From Sphingomonas faeni (GTDB lineage Bacteria > Pseudomonadota > Alphaproteobacteria > Sphingomonadales > Sphingomonadaceae): a stretch of DNA of 64,000 bases. The translations under genes were made by a program, and so were the position numbers. Below, in pieces: positions 35,054 through 43,290 of the stretch (within the stretch, counting starts at the first letter, position 1; every line of letters starts with the position of its first letter). A model generated the notes under the pieces. The model did not search any database. It worked only from the letters and a program-made list of their open reading frames with translations, and was not told the DNA's origin. Location: positions 558,001 to 622,000 of the forward strand of contig NZ_JALPNF010000001.1 of assembly GCF_023195535.1 (NCBI RefSeq). Reading direction: 5' to 3'.

Positions 35054-35253
35054 CAGAACTTCGCCCCTACGCCGGCCGTGAACGTGCGCCCGCAATCGGT
35101 ATATCCACAGACTAGGTGTCGCGGACATGGTGCGACTGGACGCCGCCCGCGACGACCGCGTGGCGCAGGATCGGTCGCGGTGAGGTTGGCGGCGGTCATC
35201 CCCCGACCGGGTACGAGCGTGGCGGTACAGTTTGATGACGTCGCGGGGTCGGA
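35053..35253 (-). pseudogene. remnant of a TonB-dependent receptor C-terminus
   Basis: On the minus strand an open stretch of 66 codons ends in GRTFTAGVGAKF and a stop. This is the usual last beta-strand of a TonB receptor, ending in Phe. The stop and the phosphatase ATG share one base (TGATG), as in a real operon. Upstream the frame closes after about 200 bases, the middle becomes Arg/Pro-rich and no barrel is left. I read it as what remains after deletion of the receptor gene body, perhaps with a frameshift. The small size keeps confidence moderate. Confidence 0.55.
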
Positions 35254-35309
35254 TCAATGACACGGACGTCGCCGATCCCGATCCGCCCTCACCGCGATGT
35301 CAACGATCG

Positions 35310-36236
35310 CTAGTCGACGGAGCCCGTCTGCATCAGACCGCGCACGTCGGCGGCCACCTGATTGTTGGCGCCGAGCCGCTCGATCAGCTGCGCCTGACGG
35401 CTACCGCGCAACCCGGCGGTGGTGAGCTGCGTGTCGCGGACATAGGTGTAGACGCCGCTGACCGCGAAGGCCGAGACATACGCGATATGCGCCTTTTGCG
35501 CGGCGTGCGTTGCGGTGAACGCGTCGGATTCGAAGAACGCACGCCGGGTCAGCGGGCTTTCGAAGGCGAGTTCGATCACCGCGATCCGTGCACGCTCCGG
35601 GGGTACCAGATGATCGACATTGGGTGCCGGCGGGGCGGGTTCGGCATTGTCGTAGCGGTCCGGCACATGCAGACGAAGCTTCAACACCGCGGCGTCGGCG
35701 GCGAGCGTTTCGGCAAACTCGGTCATGAACGTGGCGAACGTCCCGGCGTCGCCGTCGGCCGCGCCGAAGTGAACGTGGATACGGTCGAAGCCGTCATCGC
35801 CATTGGGTATCGGGTCGGCGATGCGGTCGACCAGCGTGCGCGATCCGTTGGGCAGCGCATAGGCGACGGTGGCCGCGAACATGTTCTGCTCGTCGGCGAA
35901 CAGGATGTGGCTCGCCGCGTTGAAGACGTCTTGGTCGGCTTTCGATGCGAACCCGATCTCGACCCCGCCGTCGAGTTCATAGTCCGCGAACGGCGCGATG
36001 CCGTCGATAGCCGGCCAGAGATGCGCGTCCTGTTCGCGGTTCAGATGGTTCTGGACGTACCAGCCGAGACCCGGGATGCGCGAGCACAGCGGGCCGTGGA
36101 CGTCGCGCCAATAGGTGGCGAACACGTCGTGCGGCACGCGGGGACGGCGCAGGACGGTCGTGTAGCTGTTGATCGCGATACTCGCGTCGCGCGATGCGTA
36201 ATCGGTCGTGGTGGAAACCTTGGGCATGGGTGACAT
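35310..36236 (-). CDS. EthD-domain-like protein
   Basis: A 308-residue cytoplasmic protein. The segment HDVFATYWRDVHGPLCSRIPG with a following YVQNHL is the signature of the EthD/dimeric alpha-beta barrel family. The second half repeats a similar strand-helix pattern (LKLRLHVPDRY, ARIAVIELAFES), so the protein may be two fused barrels. EthD relatives are accessory proteins or small-molecule enzymes in oxidative degradation and in polyketide tailoring. It is the last gene of the operon 38436 to 35310, after a luciferase-like monooxygenase, so joint oxidation of a small molecule is likely. Confidence 0.72.
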   Translation of the reverse strand: MSPMPKVSTTTDYASRDASIAINSYTTVLRRPRVPHDVFATYWRDVHGPLCSRIPGLGWYVQNHLNREQDAHLWPAIDGIAPFADYELDGGVEIGFASKADQDVFNAASHILFADEQNMFAATVAYALPNGSRTLVDRIADPIPNGDDGFDRIHVHFGAADGDAGTFATFMTEFAETLAADAAVLKLRLHVPDRYDNAEPAPPAPNVDHLVPPERARIAVIELAFESPLTRRAFFESDAFTATHAAQKAHIAYVSAFAVSGVYTYVRDTQLTTAGLRGSRQAQLIERLGANNQVAADVRGLMQTGSVD

Positions 36237-36253
36237 CCTGATGATGAGGGGGG

Positions 36254-37231
36254 TTAACGCGAGTCGGTCGGAAAATGCGGCAGGACATACGTCGCGAGTT
36301 CGTCGGCCACGTCCGCAAACGGGCGGCGCGACGGCTTGGGGTTGAGCGCGACATGCGCCACGCCCTCGTCCCGCTGACGCTTCCAGAGGTCGATCAGCGC
36401 GTTGCGACCGCTACGGATACCGCCGCTGGCATAGGCCAGCGGTGCATCCGGGTCCGCGAGCAGGTCGAACATCGCGCCATAGCCGTACGGCTTGTACGGG
36501 CCGTCGGCGGTTGCCGTTCGCCACCGGGCGAGAACGTCGGGCAGGCGCCGCGCGTCGCTGAGATGCCATATCCAGCCATCGGTATTGGCGCCGAGCCAGT
36601 CCAGCGTCTGCCCGGCGCGGCCGATCGCGAGGATCGGCAATCGCGGTCCGACCGGCTTGGGGACCATGTCGATGCTGCCGTCGAGCGTGCCGTAATACGC
36701 AGACGCATGCCGGGCGAACGACCGTTCGGTCGCGGCGCGGATGACGTCGATCGCATCGCGGTAGCGTTCGGGGCGATCGTCGAGATTGCTGTCGAACGCC
36801 GCGAACTCCGACGGACGGTCGCCGGTCGACAGCCCGAGCAGAAAGCGCCCGCCGAGCAGCTGGTCGACGCTCGCCGCCTGCTTGGCGACGATCAGCGGAT
36901 CGCGCAGCGGCAGGACGATGCCCGCCGTGCCGATCGCGATCCGCGTCGTCTGCGCCGCGAGCCAGCCGGCATAGACCATCGGATCGAGGACTTGCCCGAC
37001 ATCGCCGAAGTTCGGATCATAGAACGGCACGTCACGCAGCCAGATCGCCGCGAAGTCGAGCGTATCGACCTTTCGCGCCAGTGCCGCGTGATCGGCGAGC
37101 GTCGGCCACGGCGCGGTCGGATAGGCTTCGAGCGGGGCGATGAAGCCCAGCGTCAGCCGGCCGGGCTGGAACACGCGCGCATAGGCGGCGTGTCCGGCCA
37201 GATCCGGTGCCAGTGCGTCGGGCGTGTCCAT
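36254..37231 (-). CDS. luciferase-like flavin monooxygenase
   Basis: A 325-residue TIM-barrel flavoprotein of the bacterial luciferase/F420 superfamily. Typical segments are LGFIAPLEAYP at the start, FAAIWLRDVPFYDPNFGD, TTRIAIGTAGIVLPLRDPL, and the flavin-binding LLGGRFLLGLSTGDRPSEF, then LPILAIGRAGQTLDWLG. It would use reduced flavin, or possibly F420, with oxygen. Its ATG shares one base with the stop of the MFS gene upstream. Substrate is unknown; the export-type transporter in the same operon suggests a toxic or signalling small molecule. Confidence 0.83.
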   Translation of the reverse strand: MDTPDALAPDLAGHAAYARVFQPGRLTLGFIAPLEAYPTAPWPTLADHAALARKVDTLDFAAIWLRDVPFYDPNFGDVGQVLDPMVYAGWLAAQTTRIAIGTAGIVLPLRDPLIVAKQAASVDQLLGGRFLLGLSTGDRPSEFAAFDSNLDDRPERYRDAIDVIRAATERSFARHASAYYGTLDGSIDMVPKPVGPRLPILAIGRAGQTLDWLGANTDGWIWHLSDARRLPDVLARWRTATADGPYKPYGYGAMFDLLADPDAPLAYASGGIRSGRNALIDLWKRQRDEGVAHVALNPKPSRRPFADVADELATYVLPHFPTDSR

Positions 37232-38436
37232 CAGCTGGCGCTCCGGGCCTTCAGCCGGTGCACCAGCGGCGTCACCAGCACCGCGAGGATCGCGATCGCG
37301 GCGGCAACATAGCCGACCGCGCCGAGCCCGAGATGCTGGATCACCGAACCGCCGATGATCGCGCCGAGGCCGATGCCGGCATTGGCCATCGAGACGTTGA
37401 GCGTGCCCGCCAGCGCCTGCGCATGGCTCGCCGACTGCATGACGCGCACCTGGCAGATCGGATAGAGCGCGGTGTTGGCGATGCCCCAGACCGCGAGCGC
37501 GATCGCCAGCCAGACGGTCGAGCCAGCGACCAGGGTCGTCGCGGCCATGCCGATCGCCAGCACCAGCGCCGTGATCGCCGTCACCAGCAGCGGCCCGCGG
37601 CCGACGAACTGCCCGCCCAGCCAATTGCCGGCGAGACCGACGATCCCGAAGCCCATCAGCCACCAGCCGACCTGCCCTGCCGGGATATGCGCGATCTGCT
37701 CGAGCGTGTCGGCGAGATAGGTATAGGCGGTGAACATCGCGGTGAAGACGATGACCGACAGCACGACGTTGCCGAGGAAATACGGGTCCTTGAGGATGCG
37801 TGCCTGTTCGGCGAGCCTGACGCGCGCGGGGCGTGCCAGCGTCGGCATCACGACGAGCAACAGCACCGCCATCAGCAGCGACAGGCCCGACAGCCCCCAG
37901 AACGTCCCGCGCCAGCCGAACGCGGTCGAGGCGAGCGTACCGAGCGGAATGCCGAGCACCATCGCGCCGGAAATCCCGAGATAGACGTTGGCGACCGCCT
38001 TGCCGGCCTTTTCGGGACCTGCGAGTTCGCCTGCGGTTTCGCTGGCGGTGCCCCAGAACACCGGTAGTGCCAGCGCCGGCAGGAACCGTGCGAGGCCGAG
38101 GACCCAGATATCGGGGGCCGCGGCGGCCAGCGCGTTCGCACCGGCGAAGATCACGAGGATCACGACGAACAGTCGCTTGCGCTCGAAGTGCGAGAGCATC
38201 GCGGTCAGGAACGGCCCTGCGAGCATGACCGTGAAGGCGAACAGCGTGACGAGCTGCCCCGCGACGGTGATCGAGATGCCAAGATCGCGCGCGAGGCTCG
38301 GCAACAGTCCGACGATGATGAACTCGGTGGTGACGATCACGAACGCGGAGATCGCCAGCAACAGCACGGCTAAGCCATGCCCCGCCGACTTGGTGCCCGG
38401 CGGGGCGGCGTGGATAGGATGGCTGGGGGACGACAT
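37231..38436 (-). CDS. DHA1-type MFS efflux transporter
   Basis: A 401-residue membrane protein with twelve predicted segments. TTEFIIVGLLPSLARDLGIS in helix 1 and GWRGTFWGLSGLSLLMAV are typical of the AraJ/SotB-like drug and sugar efflux branch. The ATG at 38436 has AGGAG about 11 bases upstream. It leads a three-gene operon and is divergent from a LysR gene, the usual arrangement for an inducible efflux system. Confidence 0.85.
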   Translation of the reverse strand: MSSPSHPIHAAPPGTKSAGHGLAVLLLAISAFVIVTTEFIIVGLLPSLARDLGISITVAGQLVTLFAFTVMLAGPFLTAMLSHFERKRLFVVILVIFAGANALAAAAPDIWVLGLARFLPALALPVFWGTASETAGELAGPEKAGKAVANVYLGISGAMVLGIPLGTLASTAFGWRGTFWGLSGLSLLMAVLLLVVMPTLARPARVRLAEQARILKDPYFLGNVVLSVIVFTAMFTAYTYLADTLEQIAHIPAGQVGWWLMGFGIVGLAGNWLGGQFVGRGPLLVTAITALVLAIGMAATTLVAGSTVWLAIALAVWGIANTALYPICQVRVMQSASHAQALAGTLNVSMANAGIGLGAIIGGSVIQHLGLGAVGYVAAAIAILAVLVTPLVHRLKARSAS

Positions 38437-38544
38437 TGGCAAAGGACTCCTGAATGGCGCCCTCTCTACGCGCGACGAAAACGCACGTCGTGCGGCATTA
38501 ATTCGTGCATAGAGCGACAATTATTCCATAATGGATGCACTGCC
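38437..38544. promoter_or_regulatory. divergent LysR/MFS promoter region
   Basis: These 108 bases hold both start sites. The part next to the LysR gene is AT-rich (ATTAATTC near 38496 and CAATTATTCCATAATGG after it), fitting promoter and LysR-binding elements. No exact T-N11-A site can be fixed with confidence. Confidence 0.45.
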
Positions 38545-39453
38545 ATGATCCCGTCGGAACGTCTCAAGGGTATCGAAGCCTTTGTCTGCACCGCCGATGC
38601 GGGCAGCTTTACCGCCGCCGGGGCGCGGCTGAACCTGACCAATTCGGCGGTCAGCAAGAGTGTCGCGCGGCTCGAGGCGCGGCTGGGCAGTCGGCTGTTC
38701 GAGCGCACGACCCGCCGCCTGACGCTGACCGACGTCGGTGCCGCTTTCTACGAAACATGCGTGCGGGTGCTCGGCGAGCTTGCCGATGCCGAGGCGGTGC
38801 TTGCAGCGCATCGATCGGAGATCGTCGGGCGGTTGAAGGTCGACGTGCCGATCGCGTTCGGGCGGATGCAGGCGATGCCGCTGTTGCTCGCCTTTGCCGA
38901 ACGCCACCCGAATCTGCGCCCGAGCATCACCTTCACCGACCGCAAGATCGACATCGTCGAGGAGGGCGTCGACGTCGCGATCCGGATCGGCGCGGGGGAA
39001 CCCTGGCCGGACAATCTCGGTCACCGCTACCTCGGCAGCGAGCGCGTCATCATCTGCGCCGCCCCTGCCTATCTGGAGCGGCGGGGCATGCCTGCGAATG
39101 CCGATGCGCTCGCGGCGTTCGACTCCATCCTCTACGGCCGCGGCGATGGCAGCACGGCCAATTGGCGGTTCGCGCGCGACGCCGGGCGCATCGAGGAATA
39201 CCCGATGGAAGCCCGCATCGTCCTCGGCAGCGCCGAAGCGCAGGTCGGCGCGGTAAAAGCCGGGTTCGGGATCGCGCAGCTCGCGACGTGGCTGATCAAG
39301 GACGAACTCGAGCGCGGCGAGCTTGTCGAGGTCCTCCCGGAACTGGCGACGGTCGGCCTACCGCTGCATCTGGTCTGGCGCAGAAGCCGCCAGCTTACGC
39401 CCAAGGTCGACGCGCTGCTCGAAGCGCTGACCGAGGGATTGCGGATCGAGTGA
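38545..39453 (+). CDS. LysR-family regulator of the MFS/monooxygenase operon
   Basis: A 302-residue regulator. The winged helix-turn-helix is seen at residues 5-65 (GIEAFVCTADAGSFTAAGARL, then NSAVSKSVARLEARLGSRLFERTTRRL). The substrate-binding domain follows with DVPIAFGRMQAMPLL and VDVAIRIGAGEPWPDNL, typical of the AaeR/CrgA-like branch that controls efflux or aromatic metabolism. It is divergent from the operon 38436-35310 and probably activates it when an effector binds. Confidence 0.88.
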   Translation: MIPSERLKGIEAFVCTADAGSFTAAGARLNLTNSAVSKSVARLEARLGSRLFERTTRRLTLTDVGAAFYETCVRVLGELADAEAVLAAHRSEIVGRLKVDVPIAFGRMQAMPLLLAFAERHPNLRPSITFTDRKIDIVEEGVDVAIRIGAGEPWPDNLGHRYLGSERVIICAAPAYLERRGMPANADALAAFDSILYGRGDGSTANWRFARDAGRIEEYPMEARIVLGSAEAQVGAVKAGFGIAQLATWLIKDELERGELVEVLPELATVGLPLHLVWRRSRQLTPKVDALLEALTEGLRIE

Positions 39454-39466
39454 CCGGCGGCGGCGG

Positions 39467-40825
39467 TCAGCGCGCCGGGGTGACGGGCGGGATAACCGGC
39501 GAGTTGGCGGGCGGGACGGCGAACGTCCTGGACAGTCCGTGATAGAGTTTCTCGCGGCAGACCCACTGGCTGGCGGCGTCGGCGATGAACGCGGTCGCGA
39601 ACATCGGCAGCATCAGCCCCCGGCTCGCGGTCGTCTCTGACAGGATGATGACCGCGGTCAGCGGCGCGCGGACGACGCCTGCGAAATACGCGACCATGCC
39701 GAGGATGACGATCGCGCTCGCCGGCTCGCCGGGGAACACCTGCCGCAGCAGATTGCCGACGCCTGCACCGACTGCGAGCGATGGCGCGAAGATCCCGCCC
39801 GGCAGTCCTGCGACCGCGGTCGCGGCCGTCGCCAGGAACTTGGCCGGCCCGAACCATAAGGGGGCATCGACCCCGACGATCATCGCGCGCGCCGCGGAAT
39901 AGCCGGTACCCCAGGTCAACCCGGTGGCCGTGCCGAGAACCGCGACCACCATCCCGCAGCCGCCCGCGAACTTGATCGGATTGGCACGGGTCCACTGCGT
40001 CACGCGGTTGCGTCCGAGTGCCATGGCCAGCAGCATGCGCGAGAACAGCCCGCCCGCCATGCCACCGACGATCCCCGCGACCGGCGCGACCAGCAGCGCC
40101 GACAGCAACGGCATGTGCGCGCCGATCGCACCGAAATAGATATAATCGCCCTGCACGGACTGCGCGACCATCCCGGCGATCACGATCGCGGCGAGCACCA
40201 GCAGCGTGACCCGCTGTTCATACGCCGACGCCAGTTCCTCGATCGCGAACATCAGCCCGGCAAGCGGCGTATTGAAGGCGGCGGCAACGCCTGCCGCACC
40301 GCCGGCGATCAGCACGCCGCCACGCAATGGCACGCGCAGGAGGCGGTGCGTAAGCCCCATCACCGAAGCGGCAAGCTGGACGGTCGGTCCTTCGCGACCG
40401 ACCGAAGCGCCGCCCAGCACCGCACCGATCGTCAGCACCGCCTTGGCCGCGACCGTGCGCAGCGAGATGAGCGTGCGGGTTGCGGCGTTCGGATCGGCCT
40501 GCGCGGCGATGACCTGCGGGATACCCGAACCGCGCGCGAACGGTGCGTATCGCCGCGTGAGCCAGACCAGGACCATGAACGTCAACGGGGTCGTCAGCAG
40601 CGGCAGCCAGCGCCAGATCCGCGCAAAGCCGGCGAACGCCTCCGCCGCCCGATCCGCGGCCTCGGCGAACAGCGTCGCGACGATACCGACGAGGATCGCC
40701 CCAACGAGAATGGCGGCGCGCGTCCGAAATTGCACCGATCGAGGGCCACGCGCCCGAAGCAGCGCGCGATAGCGTGACGGAGTCCAGCGCTTTGCCGGCA
40801 TCAGACGATCGAAGAACGCAGCCAT
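39467..40825 (-). CDS. ClC-family chloride channel or antiporter
   Basis: A 452-residue membrane protein with the three ClC selectivity motifs: GSGIPQV near residue 99, GREGPTVQL near residue 144 and GGIFAPSLAVGAG near residue 345. The Glu in GREGP is the gating glutamate, which favours a Cl-/H+ antiporter or a gated channel. No CBS domains are present. It lies 82 bases after a second, more divergent ClC gene. Possible roles are acid resistance or halide export. Confidence 0.9.
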   Translation of the reverse strand: MAAFFDRLMPAKRWTPSRYRALLRARGPRSVQFRTRAAILVGAILVGIVATLFAEAADRAAEAFAGFARIWRWLPLLTTPLTFMVLVWLTRRYAPFARGSGIPQVIAAQADPNAATRTLISLRTVAAKAVLTIGAVLGGASVGREGPTVQLAASVMGLTHRLLRVPLRGGVLIAGGAAGVAAAFNTPLAGLMFAIEELASAYEQRVTLLVLAAIVIAGMVAQSVQGDYIYFGAIGAHMPLLSALLVAPVAGIVGGMAGGLFSRMLLAMALGRNRVTQWTRANPIKFAGGCGMVVAVLGTATGLTWGTGYSAARAMIVGVDAPLWFGPAKFLATAATAVAGLPGGIFAPSLAVGAGVGNLLRQVFPGEPASAIVILGMVAYFAGVVRAPLTAVIILSETTASRGLMLPMFATAFIADAASQWVCREKLYHGLSRTFAVPPANSPVIPPVTPAR

Positions 40826-40907
40826 GAGGTCGACCTAGATTACCAAGCCGGCGGCGTCACCCCGAAACCCCGAAGCGTGCCGAAAAGCGATCCGGCGCGA
40901 GGCGACC

Positions 40908-42653
40908 TCACCGTTCGCCGAACAGGTCGCGCTGCGCCTTCTCCAGTTCTTCGGCATAGCGGCGGCGGACGAAGGACTCCGACAGGATTCCCAGCACGCC
41001 ACGATCGTCGTCGAGCACGGCGAGCTCGTCTGCGCCCGACGCGTCGAAGCGACGCATGATCTCGGCGATGTCCATCGTCGGCGACAGCGCCGCATCGCCA
41101 TTGACCGCAAGCTGGCCGACGGGCGCCGTCAGCTCGAGTCCCTCGGCATAGGCGGTCGGCGTCTGGACGATACCGGCGTAGCGGTCGTCCGTATCGATCA
41201 GCACGGTCCGGCTGGTCGCGCCGAGCGGTACGCGCCGCCGAAACTCCGCGATCGTCGTCGTCGCGGGCAGCGCCTTCGTTTCGCGTCGCATCATTCGGCC
41301 GGCGGTGAGCGTCTTGACCCAGCCTACATCGCGCGCGCTCTTGATGGTCTCACCCCGGAGATGAAGGCGCCAGGTCGAGAAGCTGTAGCCGAACGTTTCG
41401 CGGACTATCGTCGACGAGACCAAGGCGGCCGCCAGCACTGCGCCGGTCAACGCGAAATCATGCGTGGCCTCCAATACGAGCATGGCCATGGTCATGGGAC
41501 CGCCGACCACCGCGACTGCCAGAGCCGCCATTCCGACCAGGGCAGCGTTGCGCGGATCGATCACGGCCTGGCCGAAGATCGCCTCCAGACCGCCGGCGAA
41601 CATATGGCCGACGAGCGTGCCGAGGAACAGCGAGGCGAAGAACAGCCCACCGCGAAAGCCAAAGCCCAGCGACACGATCGACGCTGCGCACTTCGCCAGG
41701 AATATCGTCGCGATGAAGGCCAGTGGTGCGCCGATGGCAAGATCGGCGTGAAGCGCGCCATGCCCCGCCGACAGGACCTGCGGCGAGATTAGCGCGACGG
41801 GGATCAGCAACAGGCCGCCGATCGCCGGACGGGCCCATTCCGGCAGCCTGGCGCGGCGCGTGCCCATCTCGACCAGCGCGACCGCGCGCATCAGGGCAAT
41901 CCCGATCCCGGCACAAAGCGCCCCGAGACCGGCGTAGATCAGATAGTTCAGATAATGATGTGCCTCCATCGGCATCGTCGACACGGCATCGATCACATAG
42001 GGCTGGATCCCGAGCTGGTGCGCGACCAGCGTGCCCGCGAGCGCCGCCGCGACGACCGGGGCCAGCGCGGCCGGCGTATAGGCGCCGATGACAATTTCGA
42101 ACGCGTAGAACGCCCCGGCAAGCGGCGCGCCGAACGCCGCCGCGATCGCCGCCCCCGTGCCAGCCCCGACGAGATTGCGCAGGTCCGCACGTCGCAGGTT
42201 GAATACGGCCCCCGCAACCGAGCCGATCGCGCCGCCGAGCTGCGCATAGGCCGCCTCCAGCCCGACGGAAGCGCCGAAACCGTTCGACACCATCGTCTGC
42301 CCGGAGATGACGAGACTGTCCGGCACCGACATCCGGCCGCCGTGGAGCGCGTTGGCCTCGACCGCATCGAGCATGCGGCGTTTGCGGGCGCGGGTCGCCC
42401 AGGTGAATGCGGCAAGTACGATCCCGCCGATCGGCAGCACGACGAGCGACGCGGGCGGCAGCGACGGCAGTGCGCTGAGACGGTCTGCCGACGACAGGTC
42501 GAACAGGCCGTGTTGCAGCGTGCGTGCAATCGCGCCTTGCGCCACGCTGAGCAGGCCCGCCGCCGCCCCGACGAGCGTCGCCAGAACGATGAACGCAGCC
42601 TCGCTCGCGCGGACGCGGCGACGAAGCCATTTGAGCAGGACAAGGACTTGCAC
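40908..42653 (-). CDS. atypical ClC-family protein with C-terminal CBS domains
   Basis: A protein of about 581 residues with ten or more membrane segments and two CBS domains at the end (TAGRMMRRETKALPATTTIAEF and PTMDIAEIMRRF...VLGILSESFVRRR). The ClC fold is recognisable, but the signature motifs differ. GREGP is replaced by GASVGLEAAYAQ, which keeps the gate Glu, and GxFxP by GGLFFASLFLG. Anion preference may therefore differ. No ATG exists near the start. I chose GTG 42653 because a GAGG lies upstream; GTG 42710 would add 19 residues. It probably precedes the second ClC gene in one transcript. Confidence 0.78.
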   Translation of the reverse strand: MQVLVLLKWLRRRVRASEAAFIVLATLVGAAAGLLSVAQGAIARTLQHGLFDLSSADRLSALPSLPPASLVVLPIGGIVLAAFTWATRARKRRMLDAVEANALHGGRMSVPDSLVISGQTMVSNGFGASVGLEAAYAQLGGAIGSVAGAVFNLRRADLRNLVGAGTGAAIAAAFGAPLAGAFYAFEIVIGAYTPAALAPVVAAALAGTLVAHQLGIQPYVIDAVSTMPMEAHHYLNYLIYAGLGALCAGIGIALMRAVALVEMGTRRARLPEWARPAIGGLLLIPVALISPQVLSAGHGALHADLAIGAPLAFIATIFLAKCAASIVSLGFGFRGGLFFASLFLGTLVGHMFAGGLEAIFGQAVIDPRNAALVGMAALAVAVVGGPMTMAMLVLEATHDFALTGAVLAAALVSSTIVRETFGYSFSTWRLHLRGETIKSARDVGWVKTLTAGRMMRRETKALPATTTIAEFRRRVPLGATSRTVLIDTDDRYAGIVQTPTAYAEGLELTAPVGQLAVNGDAALSPTMDIAEIMRRFDASGADELAVLDDDRGVLGILSESFVRRRYAEELEKAQRDLFGER

Positions 42654-42785
42654 GTTCGATCGCCTCAGCCGGGGGATGCCCGGCGTCGTACCGCCCGCGG
42701 ATCGGACCACACAGCGATATTATCGGTACTGTCGATCGGCTTGAGCACGTTCGCTCGGTTCGAGCAGAAACGGCATCGCAAGGTC

Positions 42786-42802
42786 GCTCGGCCGGGCCGA
42801 GC
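42786..42802. promoter_or_regulatory. 17-base palindrome between the ClC and PYP genes
   Basis: GCTCGGCC-G-GGCCGAGC is a perfect inverted repeat in the 260-base divergent region. It may bind a regulator of either operon or form a hairpin in a leader. Confidence 0.4.
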
Positions 42803-42914
42803 CGCGCCGCATTGGGGGCACATAGGAGGCCGATTCGTCAGGCGGGCGGCAATGGTCTTAGTCGAAGTTTAACGGTCCTCGGGCATCATGCGACGACCAA
42901 GGGAGCTATACCGC

Positions 42915-43280
42915 GTGTCGACACCTGCGAGTTTTGAAGCCGTTTCACTGAACGATCTCGAATCGATGCGCGACGAAGACCGCGACGCACTGCCGTTCGG
43001 GGTCGTCGGCTTCGGGGCTGACACCATCGTGCAGACCTACAATGCGACGGAGGCGCGGATGTCGGGGCTGGACCCGGCGACCGTCATGGGCGTGCCGTTC
43101 TTCGACGCCGTCGCGCAGTGCATGAACAACTTCATGGTCGCGCAGCGGTTCGACGACGAGCCCGAGATCGACGACATCGTGCCCTATGTGCTGACCTTGC
43201 GGATGCGCCCGACCAGGGTTCGCCTGCGGCTGATCGCGCAGGCCGAGATGCCACGCCGCTACATCCTGATCGAACGATGA
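42915..43280 (+). CDS. pyp: photoactive yellow protein
   Basis: A 121-residue PAS-fold blue-light receptor; typical PYP has about 125. Starting at the GTG preceded by AAGGGAG, numbering matches the classic protein exactly: Tyr42 and Glu46 (TYNATE), Ser50 (Thr in most), and Cys69 (VAQC), which carries the p-coumaric acid chromophore as a thioester. Position 52 is Leu instead of Arg, which is expected to change photocycle speed. An upstream ATG at 42888 would add nine residues and lacks a ribosome site. The next genes are a GGDEF protein and the coumarate-CoA ligase needed for maturation, so it very likely acts as a light sensor. Confidence 0.9.
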   Translation: MSTPASFEAVSLNDLESMRDEDRDALPFGVVGFGADTIVQTYNATEARMSGLDPATVMGVPFFDAVAQCMNNFMVAQRFDDEPEIDDIVPYVLTLRMRPTRVRLRLIAQAEMPRRYILIER

Positions 43281-43290
43281 GGGTGCGGCG

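Noticed and set aside
40908..42710. Start of the CBS-containing ClC gene at GTG 42710
   Set aside because: No ribosome site precedes it, and the first extra residues are unlike a membrane protein start. GTG 42653 has a better upstream signal, though neither is certain.
42888..43280. Start of the PYP gene at ATG 42888
   Set aside because: It lacks a ribosome site, whereas GTG 42915 has AAGGGAG at nine bases and gives exact PYP numbering.
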